From: Cordylochernes scorpioides
Lineage: Eukaryota > Arthropoda > Arachnida > Pseudoscorpiones > Chernetidae
DNA: 64,000 bases
Assembly (NCBI GenBank): GCA_030710605.1
Contig: CP092880.1
Span: forward strand, 15,790,454-15,854,453
Reading direction: 5' to 3'
Below, piece after piece: positions 1 to 12,825 of this stretch (positions are counted from its first letter, which is position 1; the number at the start of each line of letters is the position of its first letter). Made by a program: the position numbers and the translations under genes. The notes under the pieces were generated by a model. It was not told the origin of the DNA. It saw only the letters and a list, made by a program, of their open reading frames with translations, and searched no databases.

Positions 1-2835
1 TATTTTAAGCAACTTATAAATTTAAATTCATTACTTTCAATTTTACATTTTAAAAAAATCATTATTTTTTTAATTACTCGAATCATAATTCTAAACTTAT
101 TTGTGTGTTTTTCTTAATATCATATTTTTATAACAAACACCAATTTCTTAATCCTATATTCAAAACTTTGCAAAAATCATTGTTATGTTCACTATTTTTT
201 GTAAACGCCCCTTTCAATTTATGAGTCACTATCACGCCATTGCCACTTTTACAAAGATAATTTTCGCACTACCATAATCAACGATTTAAAAAATATATTC
301 AAATTTTAATACACATAGGTGAAACGCATTTTTTTAAATTGCAAAAATCGAAAGATACAATATCTTCAAAATCACAACTAGAAAAGTAACTATCTTTCCC
401 AAAACAAGTTAAAAATAAAAATCCCATCAACTACCACGTCAGTAGCTAAATTAAGTCACAGTCTTCCAAAACTATTACAACCGTTAAATCCCAACATAGC
501 TACACTCCCCGTCCTTTCATTTTACATGCATAATTATTAATTATCCACACATCTCTCTCAATGAACTACAACACACTTCCCATCACTTTCTACAATTGGC
601 CACCATCTATTAGCGCGCGACTTAGCAACAAATCGAATTCGAGCAACACAAGCTCCGTCGCCACTAAACGTGCCACATTCATTAACAACCAAGATATCTC
701 GATGTGTTTTGTACAACCACCACTCATGACTAGTAAATTTGTTGTTCATGATGAAACAGGTTGGATGCTGTACCAAAAACAAAGACTTCACGTGACACCT
801 TTCCATTCAATTCACTCACTCGTGTCACACAGCGCATCACAACAATTTTTCTCACTTAAAAGGCCACAAAGACGCCTTCATGCCTGTGACACTTCTCACC
901 CCAAAGCGTGTCCACGTCGAAAGTCGCACTTTTACCCACATCTAAACCTGACATCATTGAATAACATTTTTTCCGCAACAATGCGAAACACAGCACTTAC
1001 GAAAACCGAGAAAACTACCTCTTTCAAATACACCATAAAACTACCAACAAGCTTTCACCACTCTCAAAGGGAGTTTAACCAGTAAACCAGTACCCTAACG
1101 TACCTTCAAACTCTCAAAATTGTACTACAACAAGGATTTCCAAAATGTCTGTTATCTGACAGAGCGCCCGCTTTTACCTCAGAAAAATTCCACAAATTTC
1201 TAATAACACACCCCATTCTGTCACAAGTTTGCCACCCACCAATGTTCAATGTTACACCCCAAATCTGATAACTCATCCTAATCCATACCCCGAAATAATT
1301 AGAACTAGAGAGATAGCACGCTCTCTTACCCAAAATGAGCATAAAAATGGACACTAGTTAACATACTCTCGAGACACCATGCCGCGTCACCTAAATCTAT
1401 CGCCACTCTTCCCCCAGAGGCCCCAAGTCCTTCCATCCCCATGTCCCGCATTCCTTTTAATTCCACACATTTTTCTACAGTCGATTTCTTAACCTAACTT
1501 TTAAACATTTAGATATTTGAATTTGAACAAGACCTTCCTTAAATTGAACATTTTTAATATTTGGATTCCGTGTAAATCTCTAATTTTTTCTATATATCAA
1601 ACATTTTACATGTTAAATTGAGATCACAATCTTTAATTATATTCTGTTTTTTTTGTATAAAATATTTTATTTTTTATTTTTTACCTTTCAATTATATAAT
1701 CCCTAGTTCTTAATCCAACATTATCTAAAAACAAATCAATTTTATTTTTATTTTTCATAATATTATTTTAGTATTACAAAATATTTATTTGTTGTCAAAA
1801 ATCACTTTAATTCTTCATTATTATCACTTTTATATATTGATTGTTTGATTTTATCCACTTAAACTTTATTCAACCACAATGATATTTCTATATTTTATTC
1901 ATTTTATATTTGTTTTATACCTTTTTATAAAATGACTATGTTATCATTAACTTTCGGGCATACAACAATCTATTTCTCTAACCACTTCAGTGTACTTTAC
2001 ACTACTATCTTCTCAGTCATTGCTTCACATCAACGTAGAAAAACGATAGTACTGCTTGACAATTTTTTGATTTCATAATTTCAACAAACTATTTGATCAA
2101 AGTTCCCCAGAATTAAAAATCCCAACTTCTGGCCTGAGCACGTTTCAAAAGTTTACTACAATCATCCCTAGAGCATAATCACCCACGCAAACACAAAGCG
2201 TCCACAACTCTCACAACTCAATTTTTTAGCTCTAGCGGACCACAATCAACCTTTGATTTTAAGTCAAGTCAGATCACCTACTGTCGCTACAACAATTCTA
2301 CTTAACGCATGACTCCATTTCACCCCTCCCTTTCAATCATATTAATGAACAACTTGTTCTTCAACAGCTTTTCAGCGCAATAACCCTACAATTGTGACAA
2401 AGCACTGTAACCCTTATACAGGATCACAGGTGAAACATTGCCTCGGAAGACGCACAAGTCTATATCCTCGCTTTGCACCTGGACCTAAGTATTTGATTAC
2501 CTGTGTAATACTTACAATTGCATATTCTTTACCACTAACCCTTTAAACGCCCGCCAACAATCTCTTAGAACATGATTTTATTTTTATCATCATTATTTTT
2601 TTATCAAACAAAGGTTTTATCTCAATTTCTCTTTTATATGAATATCATAACTTTTAAATTAAACATAAGTTGTATTTTTTATAATTTGCAGATATATCCA
2701 AACAAAACATCTTGTTATAGCCCTTTTTAACCCTCACAGTTTAAATTAATTAAAAGATATTTTAATTACTTACCTGTGTTAGAGAGGCTTTACCCGTTTA
2801 AACGGATAAACCCTTTCACTCCCGGGGCTCATCTA
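1..2835. other. AT-rich stretch without a recognisable gene
   Basis: I see no conserved protein domain, RNA gene or clear tandem array here. The longest frame (561-1085, plus, 174 codons) has no recognisable motif and sits in skewed, low-complexity sequence. The stretch ends exactly where an LTR begins at 2836, so it may be the inside of an LTR element whose other LTR lies outside the window (inference). It has no counterpart beside the second copy of that LTR at 51540. Confidence 0.5.
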
Positions 2836-3558
2836 TGGTAATTTAAAACAACAACCCTATATTGTATAATTACTTATAACAAGATTGTCATGTTGTATAT
2901 AGAAACATATCTATAAATAATTATGCGCATGATTAATCTGTGTTATTGCATCACCATATGTAATGTACTTTGTACAAACTAAAGACAAATAAATAAAACT
3001 ATGTAATAGATTAAGAGCTGAGTTAAAGCAAGATTGAAAAGTTCAAAAACGTCTACAATCCAACAACCCTGAAAAGGAATTCGGCAGCCCGTTGCCATCT
3101 GGTCCAAAGGGTGCGGAATGCCGCAGACGTTTAAAGTCCAACTCCCCCCCCCCCCCCCCCTCCTCGGGAATGGTATATAAACACCTCGCTTTTTAGCCGA
3201 GCGCAGTTAGTCCGCAGTTAGTCCATAGTTAGTCAGCAGTCACCCCTTTCACCGTCCGTGCGAGCCCTTGTCGCTTATAGCCAGGACCACCTGATCGCCA
3301 TGTAAAACAGTAAGATCTCTTCTAACTCCATCTTGCTTAGCTCAACTCCTATCTGTTCAAGGAACTTTCCTACTACAACTGTGTCTCTTCGTTTTTTGTG
3401 TGTGTACATTCCCAAGCTTTCCGCTCTGCCTCGACCACGACTGCCTGTACTCTGTGAAAACTGTTAAAGGTCTTCCAAAGTGCAGAGAGGTACTGGAAAA
3501 CTCTCCACGCCCTGACTGTCCCTCTCGGCTACTACAGGTTTGACCACCGGTTACCACA
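2836..3558 (+). mobile_element. LTR of a retrotransposon (copy A)
   Basis: This is a 723-bp LTR-like block that starts TGGTAA and ends TTACCACA. It has a TATA-like box (GGTATATAAACACC near 3170) followed by a GC-richer transcribed-looking part with the repeated motif GCAGTTAGTC, which suggests plus orientation. The same block at 51540-52255 is flanked on both sides by TATA repeats, as expected for a solo LTR with a target duplication. Here only the right side has the TATA flank; the left side is unrelated sequence. It may therefore be the 3' LTR of a longer element. No purine tract is obvious upstream, so this is not proven. Confidence 0.6.
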
Positions 3559-6146
3559 TATATATATATATATAGATTGGTCTATTCAAGCCATTTTTAT
3601 ATCCATTTTAATCAAGAATGAGAAATAAAGCATTTTATATTTTCTTAAATAGGTTTTTTAATTCTGAGTAAAATATTATTTCTAATTGTTCCTTTAGTAT
3701 TTCAAAGCTGTGTTTTAAATAGATTTTTTATAGGCTCAGAATAAAAATATTGTAATTTAGCCCTTCCCTTGAGTTCTTCAAAATAGGAATTTTAAAAAAC
3801 CTCGCCATTCGCATAAACAAATAAATATTTTCAATTGAAAATGTGCTATTATATTAATTTAAATTAATAGTTATTCATTTATGCGATGTAGAAATATTTC
3901 AACCAAAAGACTACCTTGTGTGATACATTAATTCAACCTGAAAAATCGTTTAAACGATGGTTATGAAAATCGCTTGAGTTTATTTAGAGAACCAGGATGA
4001 AGCTGGAAATATAGGAAAATTGCAATGTCATATTTAAAAGCGGTTGAATTAACTTGATACAATCTTAAATGCTTTAACTCTAATGCTTGATTAAAATGAT
4101 TAGAAAATGTCTTAAATAATTCTATTTCAACTGAAATATTATTTCATTAAATACTAAATAAAAATTATGGAGTATATTCTCTAAGATATTTTTAAATAGG
4201 AAAATATGAATTGAAAATAAAAATTCCGGTATTAAAGTGTAAAATGTTTTTGAATTTAAAAATAGTGTGTGTGTGCGCGCGCATAACTTGTTTTAAAAGT
4301 TTAAAACATATATACTTTTTTTTGAAATAGACGAAATACACGTTTAATATAACATTTGATTTTTGCACATTATTAATGACATATGAATTCTACATGGCTA
4401 TACACATTTTAATGGGCCTTAAGAAACCTTTTTTGGTTTAATAAATACTTCATAATGATAATAAATCTCAGAAATGGCTAAAGGGTTTTCATGAATAAAT
4501 TTTCAGGACCTCTAATGTAGTCATCAAATGTGCTAATTATTAATATGTTCAAATAAAATTTAAGAGTCTAAGCATTTATTAAATATAAATTTCAAAATAT
4601 AATCAGAAATATGTCGTTTATGTTCTTATTGAAATAAAAAGATTCTTTAATGAAATAAAATGCCATTATTGAAATAAATAATAATTAATTATTCATTTAT
4701 ACAATAATATATATATTTAATTTAATATACATATATATATATATATTTTACAACATTATAATAATTGATTATTAATTAATTTAAAATATCATAAATGATT
4801 TTACTCTGTTAAATATTTTTCAAATTTGTAAGTAAACAAAAGCGTTCGAGGGGATTTGAAGGAAATTTTGAATTTAATGAATTTTAAAATAATATGATAA
4901 AATATTTAAGCGAATATATCACCAAGTGAAGCGAAAGTTAAAGCCATTTTCCAATCATATTAACAAGGATATAATCAATAAGTTTTGGAAATTTGCTTGC
5001 AACTCGGGCCTCAAAGATATATTTCAAATATACAAATCTTTGATTTTAAAGGTTGGTAGTTTTTTTTAATTTAATTCTTAAATATGTATATTTAAAGGTT
5101 TATATTAATTAAAACGTATATAATTTTTCCTTTTTAAAGGAAAATACATATTACAAAAATAAGATAGATTAATAAGAAAATAAATAGAAATGTTAAGGTA
5201 TTTAGGGAGGTAATTAGGGGGGGGGGGGGGGTAATTAGTTGAGAAGGGTGTTTACCTGCAACATTTCCCCATGTTAGATTAATATAAATCAACACCAAGT
5301 TAAAAATAAGTCTTAAACTGCTTAACTTCTTCAATTAAACTTCATATATATTTAAAATTATTTTATATAATTAATGATTTTTATATATTATATAATGAAA
5401 AACATTCTCTATAAATATATTATAATTAAATTTGAAAAATTTATTTTAATTTGTGTGTGGGTGATATGACTTAACAATTTTACTTTTATCGTTACTATTT
5501 CCACAGTACACATGATAAAGGTCTCAAAAATATTTACAAAGGACAGGGAATGGGTTGTGATTGTTTCTCCTGTAAATACACCACATGTCTTCAGATGTAG
5601 AAAGCAGTTACACTCTTGTCTCAAAATGTAACACAGCCATGTTTGGGTGATTTCACTTGCTAGGGAGGTTGGTCATATCAAGGAGCTGACTGTTGAAGTA
5701 TACAGGATCTTGGGTTAAAGTAGTTCTATATCATATTTTACCATCACCTAACTTAGGAACATCTGAGTCTATACTCAGGTAGAGCTATCATCATTAGGTT
5801 AGGGCTTTTTCACTAGACATACTGTTCAGTAGAATTGACAGTAGTAGACAATTCTATGCAGTTTTCTTTGCTATCATTCCTATTTTTACCAATTAGCCAA
5901 TAAGAGAACACCTCTCTCTAATTGACACTCTGGCCCTGCAAATACTTTAGGGAGAGTTTCTATCGTATATACTTTAATGGCGTGCTATATATAGAGTTTA
6001 CTCAGATGGTGGAAGTCTTCAAATCTTAAAATAGCTTGTTATTTATTACCTCTTTTAAATAACTTTTAGCTGTGTTAGGGTAGGTGGTGTTTGATGGTGT
6101 AATAAAATAGGAGTATGATAAGGCACAATTTGGATTATAGATTATA
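3559..6146. other. AT-rich non-coding DNA shared by both copies
   Basis: No gene is recognisable. It contains simple AT runs (around 4700-4750), a short GT/GC run near 4268, a poly-G tract near 5217-5231 and a SINE fragment near 5500-5630. The equivalent in copy B is 52256-54870, where the AT and G runs differ in length. Confidence 0.6.
5500..5630 (-). repeat. SINE body fragment
   Basis: The stretch containing CACCACATGTCTTCAGATG resembles the reverse complement of the body of the tRNA-derived SINE found at 22306-22604, 24388-24690 and 25251-25550. The tRNA-like head is missing. The homologous fragment in copy B lies near 54225-54355. Confidence 0.45.
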
Positions 6147-6295
6147 AACACAAGGTAATAAGACCAAATACAAATAAATAAATAGTGTGTGACGTTTCAG
6201 TAACAGCATTGTTACCATCTTCAGACAAAAGTACTGAAGTATGAAACGTCATACACTATTTATTTATTTGGATTTGGTCTTATTACCTTGTGTTT
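6147..6295. repeat. Fold-back (inverted-repeat) element
   Basis: The left arm begins AACACAAGGTAATAAGACC and its reverse complement closes the element (GGTCTTATTACCTTGTGTTT). The arms contain GTGTGTGACGTTTCAGTAACA and a self-complementary GGTAACA...TGTTACC core. Only about 25 bases separate the arms. It carries no coding capacity and belongs to the family concentrated at 21.9-28 kb. Copy B equivalent: 54872-55023. Confidence 0.8.
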
Positions 6296-6749
6296 AAAAT
6301 AGGACTATGTAATTCTGGCTGATAGATCCTTTAAATCCAAACAAGATTATTTAAATATATATAATTACAACACACTAAGGTACAATTTAGATTATAGTTT
6401 GTGGTAACAGTGTTGTTACCATCTTCAGACAAAAGTACTGAATTAATATAAAGCAATAACATGCTATCTATATATAGCAAATGAAAACATTAAGACTCGA
6501 ATGTTTCTTTCCTACATAAATCAGATATTTCTACTGAATAAAGTACTGAATATTTATAATTACAACACCTTTAATCACTCCCAATTTCTGCTAATTATTG
6601 GATCAATGTGCCCACACCCAGCGTAATGTACAGTCTAACCACTTTAATGCAACCCTCCAAGTGATCAGCACTTTCGGTTGAATTAAAGTCGGTTATATGA
6701 TTTGATCACAGCATTCACTGCTAGTGGATATTTTTTTATGATATATATA
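6296..6749. other. Short non-coding stretch with a partial fold-back arm
   Basis: A truncated fold-back arm (GGTAACAGTGTTGTTACCAT, then CTTCAGAC) lies near 6402-6432. The rest is AT-rich and unremarkable. It ends in a short (AT)n run that became the target of the LTR element at 6750. Confidence 0.5.
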
Positions 6750-7329
6750 TGTAGTAATCCCGAGGTGGAATGTACTGGGCAGTCGTAGTCGTGGGTGTGT
6801 GATGGGATTCCCGCACTGGGACAGCAAGAGACAGAGGCAGATCTAGATGGTAACTACAAGAAGGTAGAGGTAGACCACGGACGAAGGCAAGTCGGACCAC
6901 GGGCGCCGCGGATGCCTACATCGCGGATAGGGGTGAGAGACCCGACCGTATAACGGCGTGGCTCTGAAAACAGCTAACTGAACAACTAACTTTGTCCCAT
7001 CTTGGGGGACCTTATATACTCGACTCTGGCAGATGTTGACGAGTTCTGATTGGTTCCCGTAATCACGCCACCTGTGAAGCGCTGGGTTATTAATTATGTC
7101 TGGCCACCTGTTCGGCCACCTGCTGACGGGGGAATGAACTCATTAGCATAAACACCTGTTAGTCTGGGTTGTTTATCATGTCTGGCCTTTGTCGTCTGGA
7201 CTACCTCTACTCCTTTTGTTTTATTTGTCACTTCTATTATTACAAGTTTGATACATATTTTTTATAGATATGGGGTTATGATAAATATTATAAGAAGGTT
7301 GTGATCTACTTAACTCAAAATATACTACA
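6750..7329 (-). repeat. LTR of the 6750-11691 element (left)
   Basis: 580 bp, TG...CA. It differs from the right LTR mainly by a 12-bp tandem duplication of a GGCCACCT-containing segment near 7100-7125, plus a few substitutions. The close match indicates a young insertion. Confidence 0.88.
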
Positions 7330-10300
7330 GAATGTGTCCCCGGTGATGAAGGTTTGGTTGGGGGAATGACATGTAATGAATGATAACCTAACAAACCTAT
7401 TATAAAAAATAAAAGAAATAATTTGTATACAAATTAGTTAAAATTATTATTAAGCTACAAGTTAAACAGAGAAAGATGTTGTAATAGTGGTGTATCAATG
7501 AAATAAAAATCAAGGTTATAAAAATAAAAACGTACAAAATGAATGATAAAAGATTAAGAGAAAGTATATAATACAAAATGGTAAATATTGTAAAATGAAT
7601 CGTACAAGGAAAATAATATCTTATTGCATAAAAGATGAGAGGAAAAAAATATTTAGTTAGTTTATTAACTGAACGTATAATGTGACGCTAAGGTAGAAAA
7701 AGGGAAAGGGGGTATCTGAGCATGTTTCTGCAAAAGTAGTATCCCAAGCATCCTGCAATGCAATGCGAACTTGTTTAAGTGAGGCATTGTTTTCATTAAC
7801 AGAAGGCCTAAGATATCCCGTCTGCATCATTAGCTCAGACAGTGGAAAGAGGTGGGAAGATTGATGGAGGTAAAGGGGAGAGGTAGAGGTAAGAGGGATC
7901 CCTGTTGTCCATAATGATTGTGCCCGGTTGAATTGTGAAAAAAAAAATGAAAAGTTGAAAAAATGATGAATTTATATGATGCGTCGGGCGATGAGAAAAA
8001 AAAAAATAAAACTATCGCGCTGGATATCCTGAACTCATTATCGGGAATGGTATAGCGAGGAAGGATTGTTCCAGTCGGATTAATCAATGAAAAAAAACAA
8101 AAATGTTCGGCGAACTGGAATCCCTTGGAAGGTTGGAGGTTTGAAGGATGCGGAAAAGGAGAGGTGGGTGTAAGAGAATTATTGCTGTCAATTTTGATTG
8201 TGTCCGGCTTGTGTGGTGAAAAGAAAAAGTTGAAAAATGAAAAAATGAAATGATGAGCCGGACGATGAGAGAAAAAAAAAATAAAAAACTAACTGGGTCT
8301 CCTGAGCTCACTGTTGGGAAATGTACAGCGAGGAAGGGTCTTCTAGTTAGTTAATCAACAAAAAAAAAAGGTTGACGAACAATAATCTCTTGATGGCTGA
8401 AAAAAGTTGGGAGGAAAGTTTCATGGGATAGAGTTAGAGGTTGTAAGGGAAGCGTCAAAAATAACATTTTGAAATCTACAAAGAAAAATAAAATGATAAA
8501 TGTTTTATCTGTTTAAGAAATATTATAAATATTGTTAAGTGTACGTTTTCTTAAAATGGTGCCTAAAATAGTTGAAGTTGTAAAATGCTAAGTCTGAACA
8601 TGATGAGAGAAAGAGAAAATAAAAATATTAAAGGTAATAATATATAAAGGGTTGATTGGTAATTGATGGTATTAATTTTGATTAATAATAAACAAAATGA
8701 TATTATCGATTAATAGTGAAATGTTTTATCTACATCTGTAAGTTAAAAAACAAAGTCCAACACCACAAAACTAGGTAAACTGTAAGTCTATTTACAATAA
8801 GTGAGAGAAAAGCTAGCAAACCTATTTAATGGTAAACAATTTGGGGCATAAATTAGTTACTAGAATAAAAATAAAGATAATGGGGAGTAGTGGTGACACA
8901 TTGATATAATATTATAAAACTACAAAAAATATATAAGAGGAGTACATAGGAAGGATAAATTTAAAGTAAACACACAAAATAGTGAAAGTAAATATTTGGG
9001 AAAGTTGGTATGCTAGTTACAGTTTTTTGTTACTTAAGGTGCCTTGAATATTTACAACATAGTTTCAGGGATGTAATATAGGAAGGAGGAGAAGTAGAGA
9101 TAATAAAAGTAAAATAAAATATAAAAGAAAATTGACTTAAGCAAAAGGTTTGCGATAGGTAGTGACGCAGTGAGGAATAAAGGAAGAAGGTCTGAATTGG
9201 TTTCTGCAAAGGACATCTCAGGAGTCCTGCCCTGCAATACGAGCTTAGGAGCGAAGTATTGTTTTCAGGGTTCAGCAATCTCAAGATGCTCTGTAAGTAG
9301 CATTAGATCAGATGGGCAAAAGGTGTGAAGATCGAAGGAGAGGTAGGTAATGGGAGAATATGGGAAAGAAAACTTTTCTGAGAGAGATTAAAAAGAGATG
9401 GGGCTCAAGAGCTGCGCTGCTGTCGGTGATTGAGCTCGACCAGATGAAAAATAAAATTAAACGAAAAATGAGTGGGCGCATTGTGCTAATGATGGCCTGA
9501 GTCGAGCGTTAGAGAAAAAAATAATCTCGCTGGTTACCCAAGCTCTCTGTGTGGAGTTAACATGGGGAGGAAGAGTGTACCAGGTCGATGAATTATTAAA
9601 AAATAAAAATTAAAAAAGGTTGACGAGCAGGAGTCTCAGGAACCGTTGAAGAGGTTAGAGGATGGAGGTAGATTGTGAAAACAGGGCTCGACTGTTGCCA
9701 TTGATTGATTGAACCCGGGTTTGAGGAAAAAAGAATGAAATAAAGAATGCTGGCACGGCGACCTGGGAGTAAATAAAAAAAGTCGGCAAACAGAAACTCT
9801 GCAATGGACGAGGGGTGGTTAGAACGAAGGCATAGAAGGCCAATGGAAAATGATCAAGAGACGAGAGAAGTATGGAAGGCCTATAATTGAATGATTGACA
9901 GGCTGTTAATGGTGGGTACAACGGTCATTCCACCCCTTTAGAAGTAGAAAAAAAAAACTAGGGGGGAGCTCAGTGCGTCCTTGAGTTGGTTGTCAACTAT
10001 TTTAATTAACTACGTCCACGAGGTTCTGGGATTCTCTAGATGAAATACCCTTAGTTTCCCGGTGAGTGTCGCGTTAAGACGCTCAGGTAATTCGTTAGAT
10101 TGGAGATTATTAGCGGTGATTAGGTTTAGAAAAATTATAAAATAATGAATTTACGAAATTATTCTAAGAGAAAAGGTTATGGCATGGGTACAAAATTCGG
10201 TAGAGTTTCGTATTTAACAAGTTAACACAGGCAGGAATGGAATGCAATGGGATATGGAAATTTTATGGTATGTTATTTAGTTTTCGCATATTACATTTAT

Positions 10301-11123
10301 GGTTGTATTTGTAATTGTGGGAAAAATGGGAGGCACATTTTGAGATGAGAAAATTTAAAATTGACACTTATAAAAATACAAATCTAGGACTAGTTTTTAA
10401 AAACTTTTAAAATATTGAGAAATATCAATTGGAATATCAATAGGTCAAGTTAAATAAAGAGCGTAATACTATGGCCATAAATAAGGTATTAAAAAAAAAA
10501 CACACAAAATAAGTTTAGAAAATATGATTCGAGTAATTAAAATATAATATGATTTTTTATGTAAAATTGAAAAAGTTGCATATTTGGATAATGCCATTTT
10601 AGGTGAATTTAAGAAAGGCATGTAAGATTAGTAAATTGTCAAAAATGCGTGATTGAATATTTTTAATAATAAAATTGAAAATGATGAATTAAAATTTATA
10701 ATTTGATTAAAATAAAGTGAAAATGATAAATGAGAGTGTGAAAGTTTTAAAAAATGAATAAAAATGCTATAAAAAGGTTATAATTGATTTTAAAATGCTT
10801 AAAGTGAAAATATAAAATTTATGGGGAAAATGTCAGAAACAAAGTTTAAAGTACCTTGAAATGGCTGATGCTGGCTGGAGTTGATCTCTGGAGATGGCTG
10901 TTTGGAAGAAGGCTGCTTGTTGCGCAGGAGATGTCGATGGGGGCGTTGATGACCTCCTCGGTGCGAGGTGCGGTTAGTCCCCGAATGGCGTCTGTTAGGT
11001 GGCTTACTCGGTCTCCGCAGTGGGGCTGCATGTTGGTGAGGGCATCCGCGACGTATCGTCTCCAGCCTCCGTCATCCTCTGCATGCTGCTGTCCTCAGTC
11101 ATCCTGTCGACTTTAACGGGTTC
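7330..11123. other. Interior of the non-autonomous LTR element
   Basis: The plus strand is strongly purine-rich. A diverged module recurs near 7830-8110, 8140-8400 and 9300-9680. Each copy has a GATGAGA-like run into poly-A, then CTGG..CCTGAGCTC, GCGAGGAAG and GTTCGGCGAACTGG-like sequence. No gag or pol domain is visible. On the minus strand just inside the right LTR (about 10850-11110) are short frames that may be a broken gag start; I do not recognise them. Confidence 0.6.
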
Positions 11124-11691
11124 TGTAGTAATCCCGAGGTGGAATGTACTGGGCAGTCGTAGTCGTGGGTGTGTGATGGGATTCCCGCACTGGGACAGCA
11201 AGAGACAGAGGCAGGTCTAGATGGTAACTACAAGAAGGTAGAGGTAGACCACGGACGAAGGCAAGTCGGACCACGGGCGCCGCGGATGCCTACATCGCGG
11301 ATAGGGGTGAGAGACCCGACCGTATAACGGCGTGGCTCTGAAAACAGCTAACTGAACAACTAACTTTGTCCCATCTTGGGGGACCTTATATACTCGACTC
11401 TGGCAGATGTTGACGAGTTCTGATTGGTTCCCGTAATCACGCCACCTGTGAAGCGCTGGGTTATTAATTATGTCTGGCCACCTGCTGACGGGGGAATGAA
11501 CTCATTAGCATAAACACCTGTTAGTCTGGGTTGTTTATCACGTCTGGCCTTTGTCGTCTGGACTACCTCTACTCCTTTTGTTTTATTTGTCACTTCTATT
11601 ATTACAAGTTTGATACATATTTTTTATAGATATGGGGTTATGATAAATATTATAAGAAGGTTGTGATCTACTTAACTCAAAATATACTACA
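11124..11691 (-). repeat. LTR of the 6750-11691 element (right)
   Basis: 568 bp, nearly identical to the left LTR without its 12-bp internal duplication. It is followed directly by TATATATAACC, which joins the copy A sequence that continues in copy B at about 55463. Confidence 0.88.
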
Positions 11692-12825
11692 TATATATAA
11701 CCAAATACATTTTTGAATAAATTTTTCAGAATGTATCATGAATAATTTTTTGTGATAGATAAATTTGTATTTATATATTTTTAAACAAAGGAAAAATTCT
11801 GAATACTATTTTATTTTAAGTAAATTAATGCGATGAAAATAAGGTAAATAAATTAGGAAAATAGAGGATAATATTTTATATGAATTAAATCAATTTTGGT
11901 TGAAGAATTGGAGGTTTTTTTTTTGCTTTTAGGCTTAAACCTTTTTCATTGTGCATTCTAGCTGATAAAGTTTTAAAAGGCATGCATGTCTTTCCTGTTA
12001 AGTTCCTCCTAAAAACACAATATTACTTTACAAAACAACTGATTGTTTAGATTGGTCACTTGCAGACACTGAGGTTATCAAACCAGTGATTTTACAATCT
12101 TCATATCTTTGTAAAGGCATTTGACATACCACCAGCATTTACAAGCCACCATGTATCACTTTTAGCTTTGGTGTGAATGTATTTACAACACTGCTGTCCC
12201 GCCCAATGGCAATATGATTCAATTTTTGTGATTAAGTTGTATTTAAACAAAGGGTTGTTGATATTTTATTTAAGAAATAGTCGAAATCAGTGACCTATGA
12301 CCTCTTAGGTTATAGAACGAATGATATCAAAATTGCTTTGCAACTAAAAAACAAATCTTGTGAGATTTTGCAGACACATTGATGCAAGCATTTGCAGTTG
12401 CAATATCACACTTTTAGCCATCTTAAAAGCACTATGGCAAAAGTGTCTTTAACATTTGTGCTGTCGCAAGAAGATAATTTGACCACAGTTTGCATGAGTT
12501 AATTATAGGCATATATCTCCTGTATGGTACTTTAATAAATTTTTAAAGATAAAGTTGATTCTGAACTGAAATAAGCTAATGTATATTTGAGTATGAGATC
12601 AAATTATAGCAAGCATCAAATTAACATTTAAATTATAGTCAAGAGATTTGGATATGAAAAATGGTTTTAATTTGTTGGAATTGAATAGGTTTGAAGGTTT
12701 TGAAAACTGAGGCAAATTCTGAATAAGAGTTACTGAAGAGTTGATAGGTTTGGGTGACTCCTCAATGGCAATGGTAGAGGTGTGGCTAATGGATTCTGTT
12801 ATTGTGATATGAATCACTATCACAA
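11692..12825. other. Non-coding DNA shared by both copies
   Basis: It is homologous to about 55466-56590. I see no coding region, RNA gene or recognisable repeat. Confidence 0.5.

Larger units (their letters stand above)
6750..11691 (-). mobile_element. Non-autonomous LTR retrotransposon, copy A only
   Basis: Two direct terminal repeats (6750-7329 and 11124-11691) begin TGTAG, end CTACA and flank a 3.8 kb interior without a retroviral-type protein. Flanking TATA (or TATATA) on both sides fits a target duplication. Copy B has the uninterrupted site GATATATATAACC near 55459-55470, so this is a true insertion. The minus orientation is suggested by the leader after the right-hand LTR, which reads AACCCG..GTCGACAGGATG on the minus strand and resembles the Gypsy leader at 42190-42240. 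No purine tract or tRNA primer site was clear in either direction. It has the size and make-up of a large derivative (LARD-like) element. Confidence 0.85.

Noticed and set aside
561..1085. 174-codon open frame on the plus strand
   Set aside because: No motif, skewed composition, and an overlapping minus-strand frame of similar quality; more likely chance or decayed element sequence than a gene.
3357..3557. 66-codon minus frame conserved in both LTR copies
   Set aside because: It lies within the LTR, and conservation is explained by the duplication; no domain.
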